Shown here in pieces: positions 54,022-62,821 of a stretch of 64,000 nucleotides of DNA. The stretch is from positions 45,150 through 109,149 of the forward strand of contig CAYRTL010000003.1 of NCBI GenBank assembly GCA_964427005.1, written 5' to 3'. The DNA comes from JAMXLO01 sp964427005. GTDB lineage: Bacteria > Pseudomonadota > Alphaproteobacteria > Acetobacterales > Acetobacteraceae. Numbering within the stretch: the first letter of the stretch is position 1; every line of letters starts with the position of its first letter. Below the pieces are notes generated by a model. The model saw only the letters and a program-made list of their open reading frames with translations, did no database searches and was not told the origin of the DNA. Made by a program: the position numbers and the translations under genes.

Positions 54022-54088
54022 TGTCACTGCAAGCCAAGCGAAGCAACACCAACCGGGAAGGAATTGCTTCGCTTCGCTCGTGGTGACA
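54022..54088. repeat. Nested inverted repeat between GGT and DMT genes (possible terminator)
   Basis: The inner arms AAGCGAAGCAA (54036-54046) and TTGCTTCGCTT (54064-54074) are an exact 11-bp reverse complement. The outer arms TGTCAC (54022-54027) and GTGACA (54083-54088) match too. The whole dyad lies in the 89-bp gap after the leftward GGT gene, so it could act as a terminator or RNA-stabilising stem. There is no T-tract, so a Rho-independent terminator is not proven. Confidence 0.6.
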
Positions 54089-54093
54089 GGCGG

Positions 54094-55713
54094 TCAGTAC
54101 GCCCCGGCCCAGCCGTCGCGGCGCGGATCCGACCCAGCCATTCGCACGCCGTTGCCAGCAATACGTATGGCCTGCACGCTGCACGGACCTTCCAGCGGGC
54201 CTACCCGATTCAACCGATGCCCGAGCGCTTCCAATCCTGCCAACACGTCCTCGCCAAATCCGGGCTCTATGGTCAGCCGACCATCACCCTCGTGAGGCCA
54301 GTTCGCGCCCTGACCTTGCTGGCTCGATGTCCAGCGAGGCGCCTCCAGCGCGATCTGCGGATCGGCACCAAGATCCATCATCGCTGTGAGTACCTGCAGA
54401 TTGATCTGCACCTGATTGTCGGCGCCGGGCGTCCCTTCAACGGCCCATAAGCGGCCATCCTTGAACACCATCGGGGCATTCATCGTGTGCCGCACGCGCT
54501 TGCCTGGCGCCAGCCGGTTTGCGTGACCTGGTGCGAGATGCCAGTAGGCCATACGGTTGTTCAGCAGAATACCGGTGTCACCCGCCGTGACGCCCGATCC
54601 GAAGCCGGAATTGAGGCTTTGGATGCCGGACACGGCATTGCCGTCCTCGTCCACAACGCAGAAATACGTGGTGTCGCCAATCGCTGCCTCGGGCTCCGCC
54701 AGCGTGAGGTCGGCAGCCCGTGCCATATCGATCGATCCAGCGCACTCGTCCGCGTAAGCGTCCGACAGCAGACGGTCCAGTGGCAGGTCGCCGAACCGTG
54801 GATCGGTGCCATAGCGTTCGCGATCGAGGAACGCGCGCTTCTTCGCCTCCACCATTACATGGATGCGGCGCACCGGATCCAGCGCGCCCAGATCGAAGCG
54901 TTCGACAATCTTCAGCATCTGCAGCATGGTGAAGCCGGTGGAATTCGGCGGCGTCTGTGTGACGCTAAAGCCGCGATAGGCGATGGCAATAGGATCCTGC
55001 ACCTGCGGCTGGTATGCCTCGATGTCTCGCTCGTCCACCAGCACGCCGGCTTCGCGCAGCCCGGCCACGAGTCGCTTCGCCAGCGGGCCGCGGTAAAAGG
55101 TCTCCGCACCGTCCTGCGCAATCTCCTCCAGCGTGCGCGCGAGATCCGGCTGCAGGATCAGAGCAGATAGCGGCGGAACACCCTTGTCGAGATTGGAAAG
55201 GAACACGGTGCGCGAACGCGCATCGGCCGCCAGTACCGGGCGCACATCGCCGGCGAAATGTCGGTAATGATGCGTCGCTGCGAAGCCGTGACGTGCATGC
55301 TCGATCGCGGGGCTGAACAGTTGCTGCCAGCCCAGCTTCCCGTGAGCCGCATGCATGGCGCCGAGCCCGCCCACGAGGCCCGGCGTCGAAACGCTAAGCG
55401 GCCCGCGAACCGCCATCCCAGTGCCACGGAAGCGCTCTGGCGTCGCAGCGAGCGGTGCGGCACCGGTTGCGTTGTAACAGCGCGACGTTGCGTCCTTTGC
55501 GTTGTACACCTGATAGAACCCATCGCCGCCCAACCCCGACATGCCAGGCTCAACTACACCAAGGGTCAGTGCGACGGCGACTGATGCATCGACCGCATTA
55601 CCGCCGGCGCGCAGTGTGTCCAGACCGGCTTGGGTCGCAAGAGGATGATTTGCACCGACCGCGCCGCGGCGGCCCATTTGCAGAACGCGATGAGTCCGCG
55701 TCGGAAGATACAT
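54094..55713 (-). CDS. Gamma-glutamyltransferase family protein
   Basis: 539 residues from the ATG at 55713, which has GGAG eight bases ahead. The Ntn-hydrolase nucleophile threonine (mature beta-chain start) is in IGDTTYFCVVDEDG, near residue 350. Other signatures are ANHPLATQAGLDTLRAGGNAVDA, GLGGDGFYQV, PGLVGGLGAMHAAHG, TPPNSTGFTMLQML and NSGFGSGVTAGDTGI. It transfers or hydrolyses gamma-glutamyl groups, possibly from glutathione conjugates or related amides. No clear signal peptide is seen, so a cytoplasmic site is likely. Confidence 0.92.
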   Translation of the reverse strand: MYLPTRTHRVLQMGRRGAVGANHPLATQAGLDTLRAGGNAVDASVAVALTLGVVEPGMSGLGGDGFYQVYNAKDATSRCYNATGAAPLAATPERFRGTGMAVRGPLSVSTPGLVGGLGAMHAAHGKLGWQQLFSPAIEHARHGFAATHHYRHFAGDVRPVLAADARSRTVFLSNLDKGVPPLSALILQPDLARTLEEIAQDGAETFYRGPLAKRLVAGLREAGVLVDERDIEAYQPQVQDPIAIAYRGFSVTQTPPNSTGFTMLQMLKIVERFDLGALDPVRRIHVMVEAKKRAFLDRERYGTDPRFGDLPLDRLLSDAYADECAGSIDMARAADLTLAEPEAAIGDTTYFCVVDEDGNAVSGIQSLNSGFGSGVTAGDTGILLNNRMAYWHLAPGHANRLAPGKRVRHTMNAPMVFKDGRLWAVEGTPGADNQVQINLQVLTAMMDLGADPQIALEAPRWTSSQQGQGANWPHEGDGRLTIEPGFGEDVLAGLEALGHRLNRVGPLEGPCSVQAIRIAGNGVRMAGSDPRRDGWAGAY

Positions 55714-55727
55714 GTGCTGGCTCCGTG

Positions 55728-57500
55728 TCACAGGTGGTCAGTGAAGAACTTGGCGACCTCGGCGTAAATGCGCCGCTTGTGATCGGGGCGGGCGAAGCCA
55801 TGCCCGGCGTAGTCGAATGTCACATAGGTCACTTTCTTTTGCCGCTCCTGCAGTGCGGTAACGAACTGCTCACTTTCTCCGATCGGCACACGCGGATCAC
55901 GCGTTCCATGTGCGATCAGCACCGGCACTTGAATACGATCGACGCGATGAATGGGCGAGATCCGAGCGAACAGTTCGGCATCGCGCTCCGGATCACCATA
56001 TTCGGCGGCACGGTGCTTGCTGCGCCATGCGCCAGTCCCGGCAAGCAGAGTGGCAAAATCCGCAATGCCGTAATAATTCACCGCCGCACGCCACAGCTCC
56101 GGATGTTCCGTGATCGCCGACATCACCATGAAGCCACCATACGACTGGCCCATGACACCGATGCGATCACCATCAATTGCCGGATGGGATGCAAGCCAAC
56201 GACGGCCATGCGCAAGGTCGTTCACGCTGTCGAGCCGCCTCTCCAAGTCATCGCTCTCAGCGTAGGCGCGGCCGTACCCAAAACTGCCACGTACGTTTGG
56301 CAACAGTACCGCGAAGCCCTGCGCCAGCAGCATCTGAATATCCGGACGAAAGTTCGGACGAGTCTGCGAAACTGGTCCGCCATGCACCCATACGATGGCC
56401 GGATAGCCGCTCGGGGGCTTTGAGGCTCGCGGCAGAGCCAGCCAACCGGGGATGCGCGTGCCATCGAAGCTTGGCCATTCGACCGGTGCGAAATCCACGA
56501 AACTAGCAGGGTCAATCTGCGGATCGGGGCGCCATACAGCCTGCGCATGACCGTTGCGCCACAACCAGAGAGATGTAAGTTCCGTCGGCCCCGAGGCACT
56601 GAATGCCAGAGCAGTGCCGTCTGGCGACCATGCAAGATCACTGATGACGCCTGCGGGCACGCCGGTCACAACGGGACGCTTCCCATCGATCGGACCGGTG
56701 CGCAGGACAGCATAGCCACGATCATTCTCAACCGTAGCCAGCATACGCGCGTCAGATGAGATAGCCCAGGCCTCCACATCCCGGTGCGGAGCTGGGTAAA
56801 CAATACCCACGTCACCCGTATCCGGATCGACGCGGCACAGCCGAAGGTAATCATCGTGGAGATCCGTCAAGGCCAGGAATGTGCGGCCGTCGCTCGCCCA
56901 GCGGACACTCTGCCAGTTGCAGGGCGACGCGATCTGGCGCGCCTCGCCAGAAGCAATGTCCAGGACAAGCAGCGAGATGTCGCCGAAGCCACGATCATGC
57001 AGTACGGCCAGTCGTGCCGCATCGGCGCGAAACCCGGACACCGTGACGATGTTCGTGCCTTGATATACGCACTGCCGTGCGCCAGTCGCTACGTCCTGCA
57101 CGTACACATCGAAATGAGCTTCATCGCGGTCATTGGCAGCGTAAGCGATGCGCGTGCCATCGGGAGACCAGCCGCCAAAGTCGTGGATCACCATCGGATT
57201 GCTGGTCAGCGGCCGGGGTTCGGGACGTCCCTCGCCTGGATCCACCAGCAAGAGCTGCTGACGCTCATCACCGCCTCGATCGATGCCATAGATCAGCCTG
57301 TCGTCGCTCGGCGAACGCCGCAACAGGGCGACCTTCTCATCATGGAATGTCAGCTGCCGATCGGCGCCGGTCGCAAGGTCCAGCGCCCAAACCTGCGGCA
57401 GGCCCGAACCGCGGAGATGGAACAGCGTTTGTCCATCACGCGAGAAGGTTGGCGCCGTTGCTGAACTGATTGTGGCGAAGGCTTCCGGGTTCTTTGTCAT
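55728..57500 (-). CDS. S9 family serine peptidase (prolyl oligopeptidase/acylaminoacyl-peptidase-like)
   Basis: 590 residues from the ATG at 57500. An N-terminal WD40/beta-propeller-like region (about 20-330) with FSRDGQTLFHLRGSG, SPDDRLIY-like repeats and WSPDGTRIAYAAND precedes the alpha/beta-hydrolase domain. The catalytic serine is in GVMGQSYGGFMVMSA, the acid in HGTRDPRVPI and the histidine in YAGHGFARPDH. The oxyanion region is IVWVHGGPVSQ. It cleaves small peptides or esters. Its gene ends 14 bp before the GGT start on the same strand, so an operon is likely. Confidence 0.92.
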   Translation of the reverse strand: MTKNPEAFATISSATAPTFSRDGQTLFHLRGSGLPQVWALDLATGADRQLTFHDEKVALLRRSPSDDRLIYGIDRGGDERQQLLLVDPGEGRPEPRPLTSNPMVIHDFGGWSPDGTRIAYAANDRDEAHFDVYVQDVATGARQCVYQGTNIVTVSGFRADAARLAVLHDRGFGDISLLVLDIASGEARQIASPCNWQSVRWASDGRTFLALTDLHDDYLRLCRVDPDTGDVGIVYPAPHRDVEAWAISSDARMLATVENDRGYAVLRTGPIDGKRPVVTGVPAGVISDLAWSPDGTALAFSASGPTELTSLWLWRNGHAQAVWRPDPQIDPASFVDFAPVEWPSFDGTRIPGWLALPRASKPPSGYPAIVWVHGGPVSQTRPNFRPDIQMLLAQGFAVLLPNVRGSFGYGRAYAESDDLERRLDSVNDLAHGRRWLASHPAIDGDRIGVMGQSYGGFMVMSAITEHPELWRAAVNYYGIADFATLLAGTGAWRSKHRAAEYGDPERDAELFARISPIHRVDRIQVPVLIAHGTRDPRVPIGESEQFVTALQERQKKVTYVTFDYAGHGFARPDHKRRIYAEVAKFFTDHL

Positions 57501-57562
57501 CTCGGAAGCATACCGTGGCGGCCGGGGTTGGAAAGCTCGCGAGGATAGGGTTTTCTCAATCG

Positions 57563-58876
57563 ATGCGGCGCGTTGTGCTTGCCAACGAGACCGACTGGGA
57601 AGGCTGGCGGAAGGCCACGCGCTCCTTGATTTTGGCCGGTATTCCGCCTGACGAGGTTCGCTGGTCTGTGCGATCGCACGACGAGGAAGGCGACCCTTCG
57701 CAGGATGGTGCTGGGAGTTTCGGCGTGTCGCGGGCGCTTGTCGCGCTGGCCTCACTGGCGATCCAGGCCCGCGATCGGAGCCGGTTCGATCTGCTCTACG
57801 GGCTCGTCTGGCGTGCCAACGCCGGTGAACGCGTGCTGGAGAAGGCCGACGACCCGGAGGTGAGGCGGGCTCAGGGGCTCGCCCTGGCGGTCAGGGCGGA
57901 GGCCCACCGGATGCGAACGCTGGTGCGCTACCTTCCGGTTCCGGAGGGCAACGTCACCCGGTATGTCGGCTGGTACGAGCCGGCGCACTACGTGTTGGAG
58001 TCGAACGCACAACTCATCGCCCGCCGGTTCCCCGAGCTGGTGTTTTCCATCATCACGCCCGACGGTGCGGCACACTGGGATGGGAACACGCTGTGCTTCT
58101 CGGCCGGCGCCGCTCGTCAAGCAGTGTCCGATGACGACGAGTTGCGAGCCTGGTGGCATTCCCATCGTGCGGTGTTGCTGCGGGAGGCGCGGGTCGGGAC
58201 AGCCATTCCGGAAGCCGAGTCACTGGACGAGGCGCCGCGACCACCCGATCGGCCGCCAATTGGCCCGGTTGTCCTGCCGTTGCATCCTGACGAGCCTCTG
58301 CAGGAGGCGATGCGTGAAGCCTCTGACTGCCGCCGTTGTCATCTCTACGCGTTGGGAACTCAGACCGTGTTTGGCGAAGGTCCGGCACATGCCTCAGTGA
58401 TCTTCGTCGGCGAGCAGCCAGGCGACCAAGAGGACGTGATCGGCCGACCGTTCGTCGGTCCGGCAGGGCAGATCATGGACCGCGCCATGGAGGAGGCCGG
58501 TATCGACCGACGCACGATCTACATCACCAATGCGGTGAAGCATTTCAAATTCGAGCCGCGGGGCAAGCGGCGCATCCACAAGACGCCGGAGACTCCCGAA
58601 ATTCAGGCCTGCCGCTTCTGGCTCGACGTCGAGTTGGTGCGGCTACGGCCGAAGCTGGTCGTCGCGATGGGTGGCACAGCCGCGCGTGCGGTCCTCGGAA
58701 GGGCGGTGACTATCAGTCGCGAGAGGGGACGCCCGATCGAATTGCCACACGGGCGGACAGCGTTCGTGACCGTGCATCCCTCCTTCCTGCTGCGCGTGCC
58801 GGACGAGGACGCAAAGGCTCGGGAGTACCGTGCCTTTGTCGCCGATCTCAGGAGAATCGCCGATCTGGTGGGATAA
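57563..58876 (+). CDS. DUF4130-UdgX fusion: UdgX-family uracil-DNA-binding glycosylase
   Basis: 437 residues from the ATG at 57563. The N-terminal part (about 1-200) is the DUF4130 domain seen with UdgX, including GLVWRANAGERVLE and HRMRTLVRYLPV. The C-terminal part is a family 4-like UDG: FGEGPAHASVIFVGEQPGDQED, a NAVKHFKFEPRG segment, the UdgX-specific loop KRRIHKTP (residues 335-342, His339), and HPSFLLR. In characterised UdgX the loop histidine forms a covalent bond with the abasic sugar after uracil removal. Cluster cysteines CRRC and one in ACRFWLD are visible. The radical SAM partner often next to UdgX is absent here. Confidence 0.9.
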   Translation: MRRVVLANETDWEGWRKATRSLILAGIPPDEVRWSVRSHDEEGDPSQDGAGSFGVSRALVALASLAIQARDRSRFDLLYGLVWRANAGERVLEKADDPEVRRAQGLALAVRAEAHRMRTLVRYLPVPEGNVTRYVGWYEPAHYVLESNAQLIARRFPELVFSIITPDGAAHWDGNTLCFSAGAARQAVSDDDELRAWWHSHRAVLLREARVGTAIPEAESLDEAPRPPDRPPIGPVVLPLHPDEPLQEAMREASDCRRCHLYALGTQTVFGEGPAHASVIFVGEQPGDQEDVIGRPFVGPAGQIMDRAMEEAGIDRRTIYITNAVKHFKFEPRGKRRIHKTPETPEIQACRFWLDVELVRLRPKLVVAMGGTAARAVLGRAVTISRERGRPIELPHGRTAFVTVHPSFLLRVPDEDAKAREYRAFVADLRRIADLVG

Positions 58877-58882
58877 AGACGG

Positions 58883-59608
58883 CTAGGCGGCTGCCACTGA
58901 CGCGGGAACGCCCTCGGGATCCAGCCGATAGCCACCCCCTTCGGTGACCAGCAGGCGGGCATTTGCGGGATCGGGCTCGATCTTCTGGCGGAGGCGGTAG
59001 ATGTGCGTCTCCAGCGTGTGCGTCGTCACCGCTGCATTGTAGCCCCACACCTCGTTCAGCAGCACCTGCCGTGCTACGGCGCGTGTCCCGGCACGATACA
59101 GGAACTTGAGAATGGCCGCTTCCTTCTCGGTCAGACGGATGCGTCGGTTCTTTGCAGGATCCTGCAACAGTTTGGCGGAAGGGCGGAACGTATATGGGCC
59201 GATAGTGAACACGGCATCTTCGCTATTTTCGAAGATGCGAAGCTGCGCCCGCAGGCGGGCCAGCAGTTCGTTCAGCCGGAACGGCTTGGCGATGTAGTCA
59301 TTTGCCCCAGAGTCGAGCCCACGGACTACGTCGGTTTCGGCATCCGAACCCGTCAGCATGATAATCGGCATCTTCTGCCCCTGCTTACGCAGACGCGTGC
59401 AGAGATCGCGGCCGTCACCGTCCGGCAGACTAACGTCCAAGATCACTGCATCGAAGCGCGCGTCCTTGGCGTTCAACTTCTCTTCGGCCTCGCCGATCGT
59501 GGCCGCCGCAACCGCTGTGAACTCTCCGTCCAGCGCGAGTTGATCCGCCAAGGTCTCGCGCAAAACTCCGTCGTCATCCACGATCAGGATGGGTCGTTCT
59601 GCCGACAT
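58883..59608 (-). CDS. OmpR/PhoB-type response regulator
   Basis: 241 residues from the ATG at 59608, with GAGGGG upstream. The receiver domain has D11-D13 (VDDD), phosphoacceptor D58 (VILDVSLPDGDG) and K108 (YIAKPF). The C-terminal winged helix (about 140-232) shows RLTEKEAAILKFLYRAG and HTLETHIYRLRQKIEP with the DNA-recognition helix. No histidine kinase gene is adjacent, so it is an orphan here. It converges with the UdgX gene (6 bp) and is divergent from ribA. Confidence 0.93.
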   Translation of the reverse strand: MSAERPILIVDDDGVLRETLADQLALDGEFTAVAAATIGEAEEKLNAKDARFDAVILDVSLPDGDGRDLCTRLRKQGQKMPIIMLTGSDAETDVVRGLDSGANDYIAKPFRLNELLARLRAQLRIFENSEDAVFTIGPYTFRPSAKLLQDPAKNRRIRLTEKEAAILKFLYRAGTRAVARQVLLNEVWGYNAAVTTHTLETHIYRLRQKIEPDPANARLLVTEGGGYRLDPEGVPASVAAA

Positions 59609-59922
59609 CTTCGTATCCCCTCGCTCTACGGGCGCAAAGCCCAACATCCCCACACTGCGATACCCGTCTCGACCAAGCACGCTCGTCCGGGCAGGCTTTC
59701 GGGCCTAAGAGTGATGCCCTACCACGCTGCCCCCGTGATCCGAGCAGTCGCAAGACCCTCACATTTCTGTGAGCGTGGCCGAGACATTCCGTATGCTCCG
59801 CCATATAGTCACTGTCGCGGCGGCACACAGCAGGGTGTGGCTCCGCTCTCGATCAGGGATGGCAGGCTCAGCGTGAATCATGACGAAAGTTGGCCGGCAT
59901 TGTTCCAATTTCGTGTAGCCTG
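59609..59922. other. Divergent promoter region between the response regulator and ribA
   Basis: 314 bases with no gene I recognise. No FMN riboswitch (RFN) consensus is seen ahead of ribA. A small perfect hairpin CTCACA-TTTC-TGTGAG is at 59758-59773. Short frames here look like chance. Confidence 0.55.
59758..59773. repeat. Small perfect dyad upstream of ribA
   Basis: CTCACA (59758-59763) and TGTGAG (59768-59773) with loop TTTC. It is midway between the divergent response-regulator and ribA genes, so it may be a regulator-binding site or weak hairpin. It is short enough to be chance. Confidence 0.3.
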
Positions 59923-61089
59923 ATGAAACACGTCTTTCGTCACGACCAGTTCCGGGCGCACGAGAGTGCCGCCGCTGCCACGGCCGTAGCTCCCGATCAG
60001 GACGTGCTGCGCCTGCGCACCGTTCATCGTGCGGCGGCAGATTTGCGCCGCGGCATTCCAGTGCTGCTTTCTGGCGAGGCGACGCTGGTAGTGCTTGGGG
60101 CCGAAACGGCCGGGGCACGAGGCCTTGCGGAACTCGCCAGACTGATGGCCGAACCGCCAGTGCTGTTGTTGGCGCCGGTGCGGGGTGCGGCGGTTTTGCA
60201 TCGGCCGGTTGAGCAGGATGCCTCCGTCGTGGCTCTTCATCTGACGGAAGATCTGATGGCGCCCGAGTCATTGCGCGGATTGGCTGACCCGACTGTCGAG
60301 GAGCTGTTACCCGCACGGCCAGAGCAGGCACCCTTGCCGGCAATGGCTCATACAGCGTTGATTTTGGCTAAACTAGCCAGGTTACTCCCAGCAGTCCTGG
60401 CATCGCCGCTGCGTCCCGATGGCATACCGGAGGCCGATCGGCTGGGCCTGTTCAGTGTGCCGGCCGCGGACTTGATTGCATATCCAGCGGCTGCGGCAGC
60501 TGGTCTGCGTCAGATCGCTTCGGCCCGGGTGCCTCTAGAGAACGCCCCGGATTCCAGGGTTGTTGCCTTTCGTACTGAAGGTTCTGCGATCGAGCATCTT
60601 GCGATTGTAGTCGGCCATCCCGAGACGGCCGATGCACCGTTGGTGCGCATCCATTCGGAGTGTTTTACCGGCGACCTGCTGGGCAGCCTGCGTTGCGACT
60701 GCGGTCCGCAGCTGCGCGGCGCGATTGCCCGCATGGGCGAAGAGGCAGCTGGAGTGCTGCTGTATCTGTCCCAGGAAGGACGAAATATCGGGCTGGTCAA
60801 TAAGCTGCGAGCCTACACGCTGCAGGACCGTGGGCTGGACACCTTGGACGCCAATCGGGCTCTAGGTTGGGAGGCCGATGAACGCAACTTCCTTATCGCA
60901 GCCACGATGCTGGAAGCTGTGGGCGTCCGTCGCGTCCGCTTGCTCACCAACAATCCCGACAAGCTGGCCGCACTCTCGGCATGCGGGATCGAGGTTGTGG
61001 GTCGAGAGGCGCACGCCTTTGCTCCTAACGGCGTTAACGACCACTACCTCGCCACTAAGGCAGAGCGTTTCGGTCACCTCCTGGATTGA
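59923..61089 (+). CDS. ribA: GTP cyclohydrolase II with long N-terminal domain
   Basis: 388 residues, about double E. coli RibA. GCHII opens GTP for riboflavin synthesis. The catalytic C-terminal half (from about residue 195) shows the zinc cysteines of HSECFTGDLLGSLRCDCG, YLSQEGRNIGL with the catalytic-region Arg/Asp, GLDTLDANRALG and LLTNNPDKLAAL. The N-terminal half resembles the DHBP-synthase-like partner domain in position (RTVHRAAADLRRGIPVLL) but lacks its acidic catalytic motifs, so it is probably non-catalytic. It is followed after 6 bp by the L,D-transpeptidase gene. Confidence 0.93.
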   Translation: MKHVFRHDQFRAHESAAAATAVAPDQDVLRLRTVHRAAADLRRGIPVLLSGEATLVVLGAETAGARGLAELARLMAEPPVLLLAPVRGAAVLHRPVEQDASVVALHLTEDLMAPESLRGLADPTVEELLPARPEQAPLPAMAHTALILAKLARLLPAVLASPLRPDGIPEADRLGLFSVPAADLIAYPAAAAAGLRQIASARVPLENAPDSRVVAFRTEGSAIEHLAIVVGHPETADAPLVRIHSECFTGDLLGSLRCDCGPQLRGAIARMGEEAAGVLLYLSQEGRNIGLVNKLRAYTLQDRGLDTLDANRALGWEADERNFLIAATMLEAVGVRRVRLLTNNPDKLAALSACGIEVVGREAHAFAPNGVNDHYLATKAERFGHLLD

Positions 61090-61095
61090 TCTGCC

Positions 61096-61587
61096 GTGCA
61101 GGCCTTGGTACACCCGGATGGCCGATTGGTGTGGCGCGGACTGGTCTTCCGCGCCGCACTGGGGCGGGGCGGCGTGCGACGTGACAAGCAGGAAGGTGAC
61201 GGCGCGACCCCTGCCGGTCTGTTGTCCTTGCGACGTGTGCTTTACCGCGCAGACAGGATGAAGCGCCCCGAATGCGCCGTTCCCGTTGAGCCGATCGCGC
61301 CGAATGATGGTTGGTGCGATGATGTAGATGAGGCCGCTTACAACCAGATGATCCGCTTACCTCATGACGGCCACTATGAGGAACTTTGGCGGCAGGATGG
61401 TCTATACGACATGGTTGGCGTGCTCGGCTGGAACGATGATCCGGTACGCCGTGGCCGCGGCTCAGCGATATTCCTGCACGTTGCCCGCCCAGATTATGCC
61501 CCTACGGATGGGTGCATCGCGTTGGCGCTTCCCGACTTGCGCCACGTGCTCGCTGCGCGAGTAACGGAGCTGCTGGTTCTCACTTAG
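61096..61587 (+). CDS. L,D-transpeptidase (YkuD-like) family protein
   Basis: 163 residues, GTG start, no signal peptide. The catalytic motif is IFLHVARPDYAPTDGCIALAL (His and Cys of the HxnSxGC(I)R/A type, here TDGCIAL). The first part has RAALGRGGVRRDKQEGDGATPAGLLSL, the common YkuD beta region. Family members link peptidoglycan stem peptides or anchor lipoproteins. The lack of a signal peptide and short length match the alphaproteobacterial 'L,D-transpeptidase family' small proteins. It converges with DUF971 by 4 bp. Confidence 0.88.
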   Translation: MQALVHPDGRLVWRGLVFRAALGRGGVRRDKQEGDGATPAGLLSLRRVLYRADRMKRPECAVPVEPIAPNDGWCDDVDEAAYNQMIRLPHDGHYEELWRQDGLYDMVGVLGWNDDPVRRGRGSAIFLHVARPDYAPTDGCIALALPDLRHVLAARVTELLVLT

Positions 61588-61940
61588 GCCGGTTCCCGAC
61601 TCAGTCCTCGCGCGTCAAGCGCTGCGAGATAGCGTTGCCAACGCTGGTCCTGCTCGCGCCCGAGCTCGTGCAGGTAGTCCCACGAGTAGATGCCGGTGTC
61701 ATGCAGGTCATCGAATACCAAGCGTACTGCGTAATTGCCCACCGGCTCGATGCCGATGATGCCGACATAGCGCCGTCCCGCAACGATCTGCTTCTGGTTG
61801 GGGCTGTGTCCCTGTACCTCGGCACTTGGACTCTCTACGCGCAGATACTCTGCCGGCAGCGCAAATTGTGCACCGTCCCCGAAGGAGATGTGTAAAACAC
61901 GCTCTGCCTTATTGAGCCGGATCTCGGTAGCAACCGCCAC
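61584..61940 (-). CDS. DUF971 domain protein (gamma-butyrobetaine hydroxylase N-terminal-like)
   Basis: 118 residues from a GTG. The DUF971 domain covers nearly the whole protein, with RLNKAERVLHISFGDG, FALPAEYLRVESPSAEVQGH and YAVRLVFDDLHDTGIYSWDYL, as in the N-terminal domain of gamma-butyrobetaine dioxygenases and in stand-alone ApbC/Mrp-associated proteins. It begins right after the Trm112 stop, so the two are co-translated. Confidence 0.9.
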   Translation of the reverse strand: MAVATEIRLNKAERVLHISFGDGAQFALPAEYLRVESPSAEVQGHSPNQKQIVAGRRYVGIIGIEPVGNYAVRLVFDDLHDTGIYSWDYLHELGREQDQRWQRYLAALDARGLSREPA

Positions 61941-62144
61941 TCAGTCCTCCAGCTTTCGTGCCTCCTCGGGAAGCATAATTGGGATGCCGTCACGAACGGG
62001 ATAAGCAAGCCCTGCCTTACGGCTGATCAGTTCGTTTGCCTCACGGTCGTACTCGAGGGCTCCCTTGGTCACAGGACAGACCAAGATGTCCAGCAGTCGC
62101 GGGTCGATAGGTGCCTGACGTCTCGTTTCGTTTGGTTCATCCAT
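61941..62144 (-). CDS. Trm112-family protein
   Basis: 67 residues. The family is a small zinc-ribbon-like methyltransferase activator. Only one of the usual cysteines is seen (ILVCPVTKG), with LISRKAGLAYPVRDGIPIML as the conserved tail; the bacterial YcaR-like members also lack the others. It lies 11 bp downstream of the LonN gene in the block ybbN-lonN-trm112-DUF971. Confidence 0.93.
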   Translation of the reverse strand: MDEPNETRRQAPIDPRLLDILVCPVTKGALEYDREANELISRKAGLAYPVRDGIPIMLPEEARKLED

Positions 62145-62155
62145 GGCGTGCCCGT

Positions 62156-62821
62156 TCAGCTAATACTGCGTCCGCTCGGCGTATCGGGTGCCAGCGCTCC
62201 CATTTGCAACAGAGCCAGTAACGCGGCGCCTCGATCCGCATCGCTGGGTGCCTCCAGTAGCGCTTGCTTCTCGGCGGGATCGAAGGGGCAGACCATTGCG
62301 AGTGTCACCACCAGCAGATCATCAGACAGGCGCTTGATTGCATCCCAGTTGGCGTCGAAGCCACGGTGGGTGAAGTACCCTCGCAATGCCGTCAGCAACG
62401 CCTCACGCGATACGCCAATCGGCTGTGGTTCAAGATCTAGGTCGCCGAGAAAAGACTTATATTCACCTTGCACGCGTCGGTAGCCGCGACGCATGTCTAT
62501 CTCCGCTGCGACAGCGAAGCGGACCACTCCAGTGAGTGTGATGAGGTAACGACCATCGTTCGTCTCGCTGAAGGACGACACCCGCCCAAGGCAGCCAATC
62601 CGGAACAGTCCGGGACCGTTCATCGTGTCAGGCGCGGTCGGATCGGGCTGGATCATGCCAAACATCCGCCCCAGCCCAAGCGCATCCTCGGTCATTGCCA
62701 AGTAGCGCGGTTCGAAAATGTTGAGCGGCAGCTTGCCGCGCGGCAACAGCAGCACACTCGGCAGCGGAAAAACCGGGAACTCGCCCGGCAGGTCCTCCAC
62801 CCGAGGGTGGAATGCCGCCAT
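62156..62821 (-). CDS. LON peptidase substrate-binding (LonN) domain protein
   Basis: 221 residues, a stand-alone N-terminal LON domain without the AAA+ or peptidase parts. Seen are FPLPSVLLLPRGKLPLNIFEPRYLAM, the GCLGRVSSFSETNDGRYLITLTG beta part and helical C-terminus with LLVVTLAMVCPFDPAEKQALLE. The role is unknown; such proteins may bind unfolded substrates. Its ATG directly follows the TAG of the thioredoxin gene. Confidence 0.93.
   Translation of the reverse strand: MAAFHPRVEDLPGEFPVFPLPSVLLLPRGKLPLNIFEPRYLAMTEDALGLGRMFGMIQPDPTAPDTMNGPGLFRIGCLGRVSSFSETNDGRYLITLTGVVRFAVAAEIDMRRGYRRVQGEYKSFLGDLDLEPQPIGVSREALLTALRGYFTHRGFDANWDAIKRLSDDLLVVTLAMVCPFDPAEKQALLEAPSDADRGAALLALLQMGALAPDTPSGRSIS

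Noticed and set aside
59609..59922. FMN riboswitch upstream of ribA
   Set aside because: I do not find the RFN core sequences. ribA relatives often have none.
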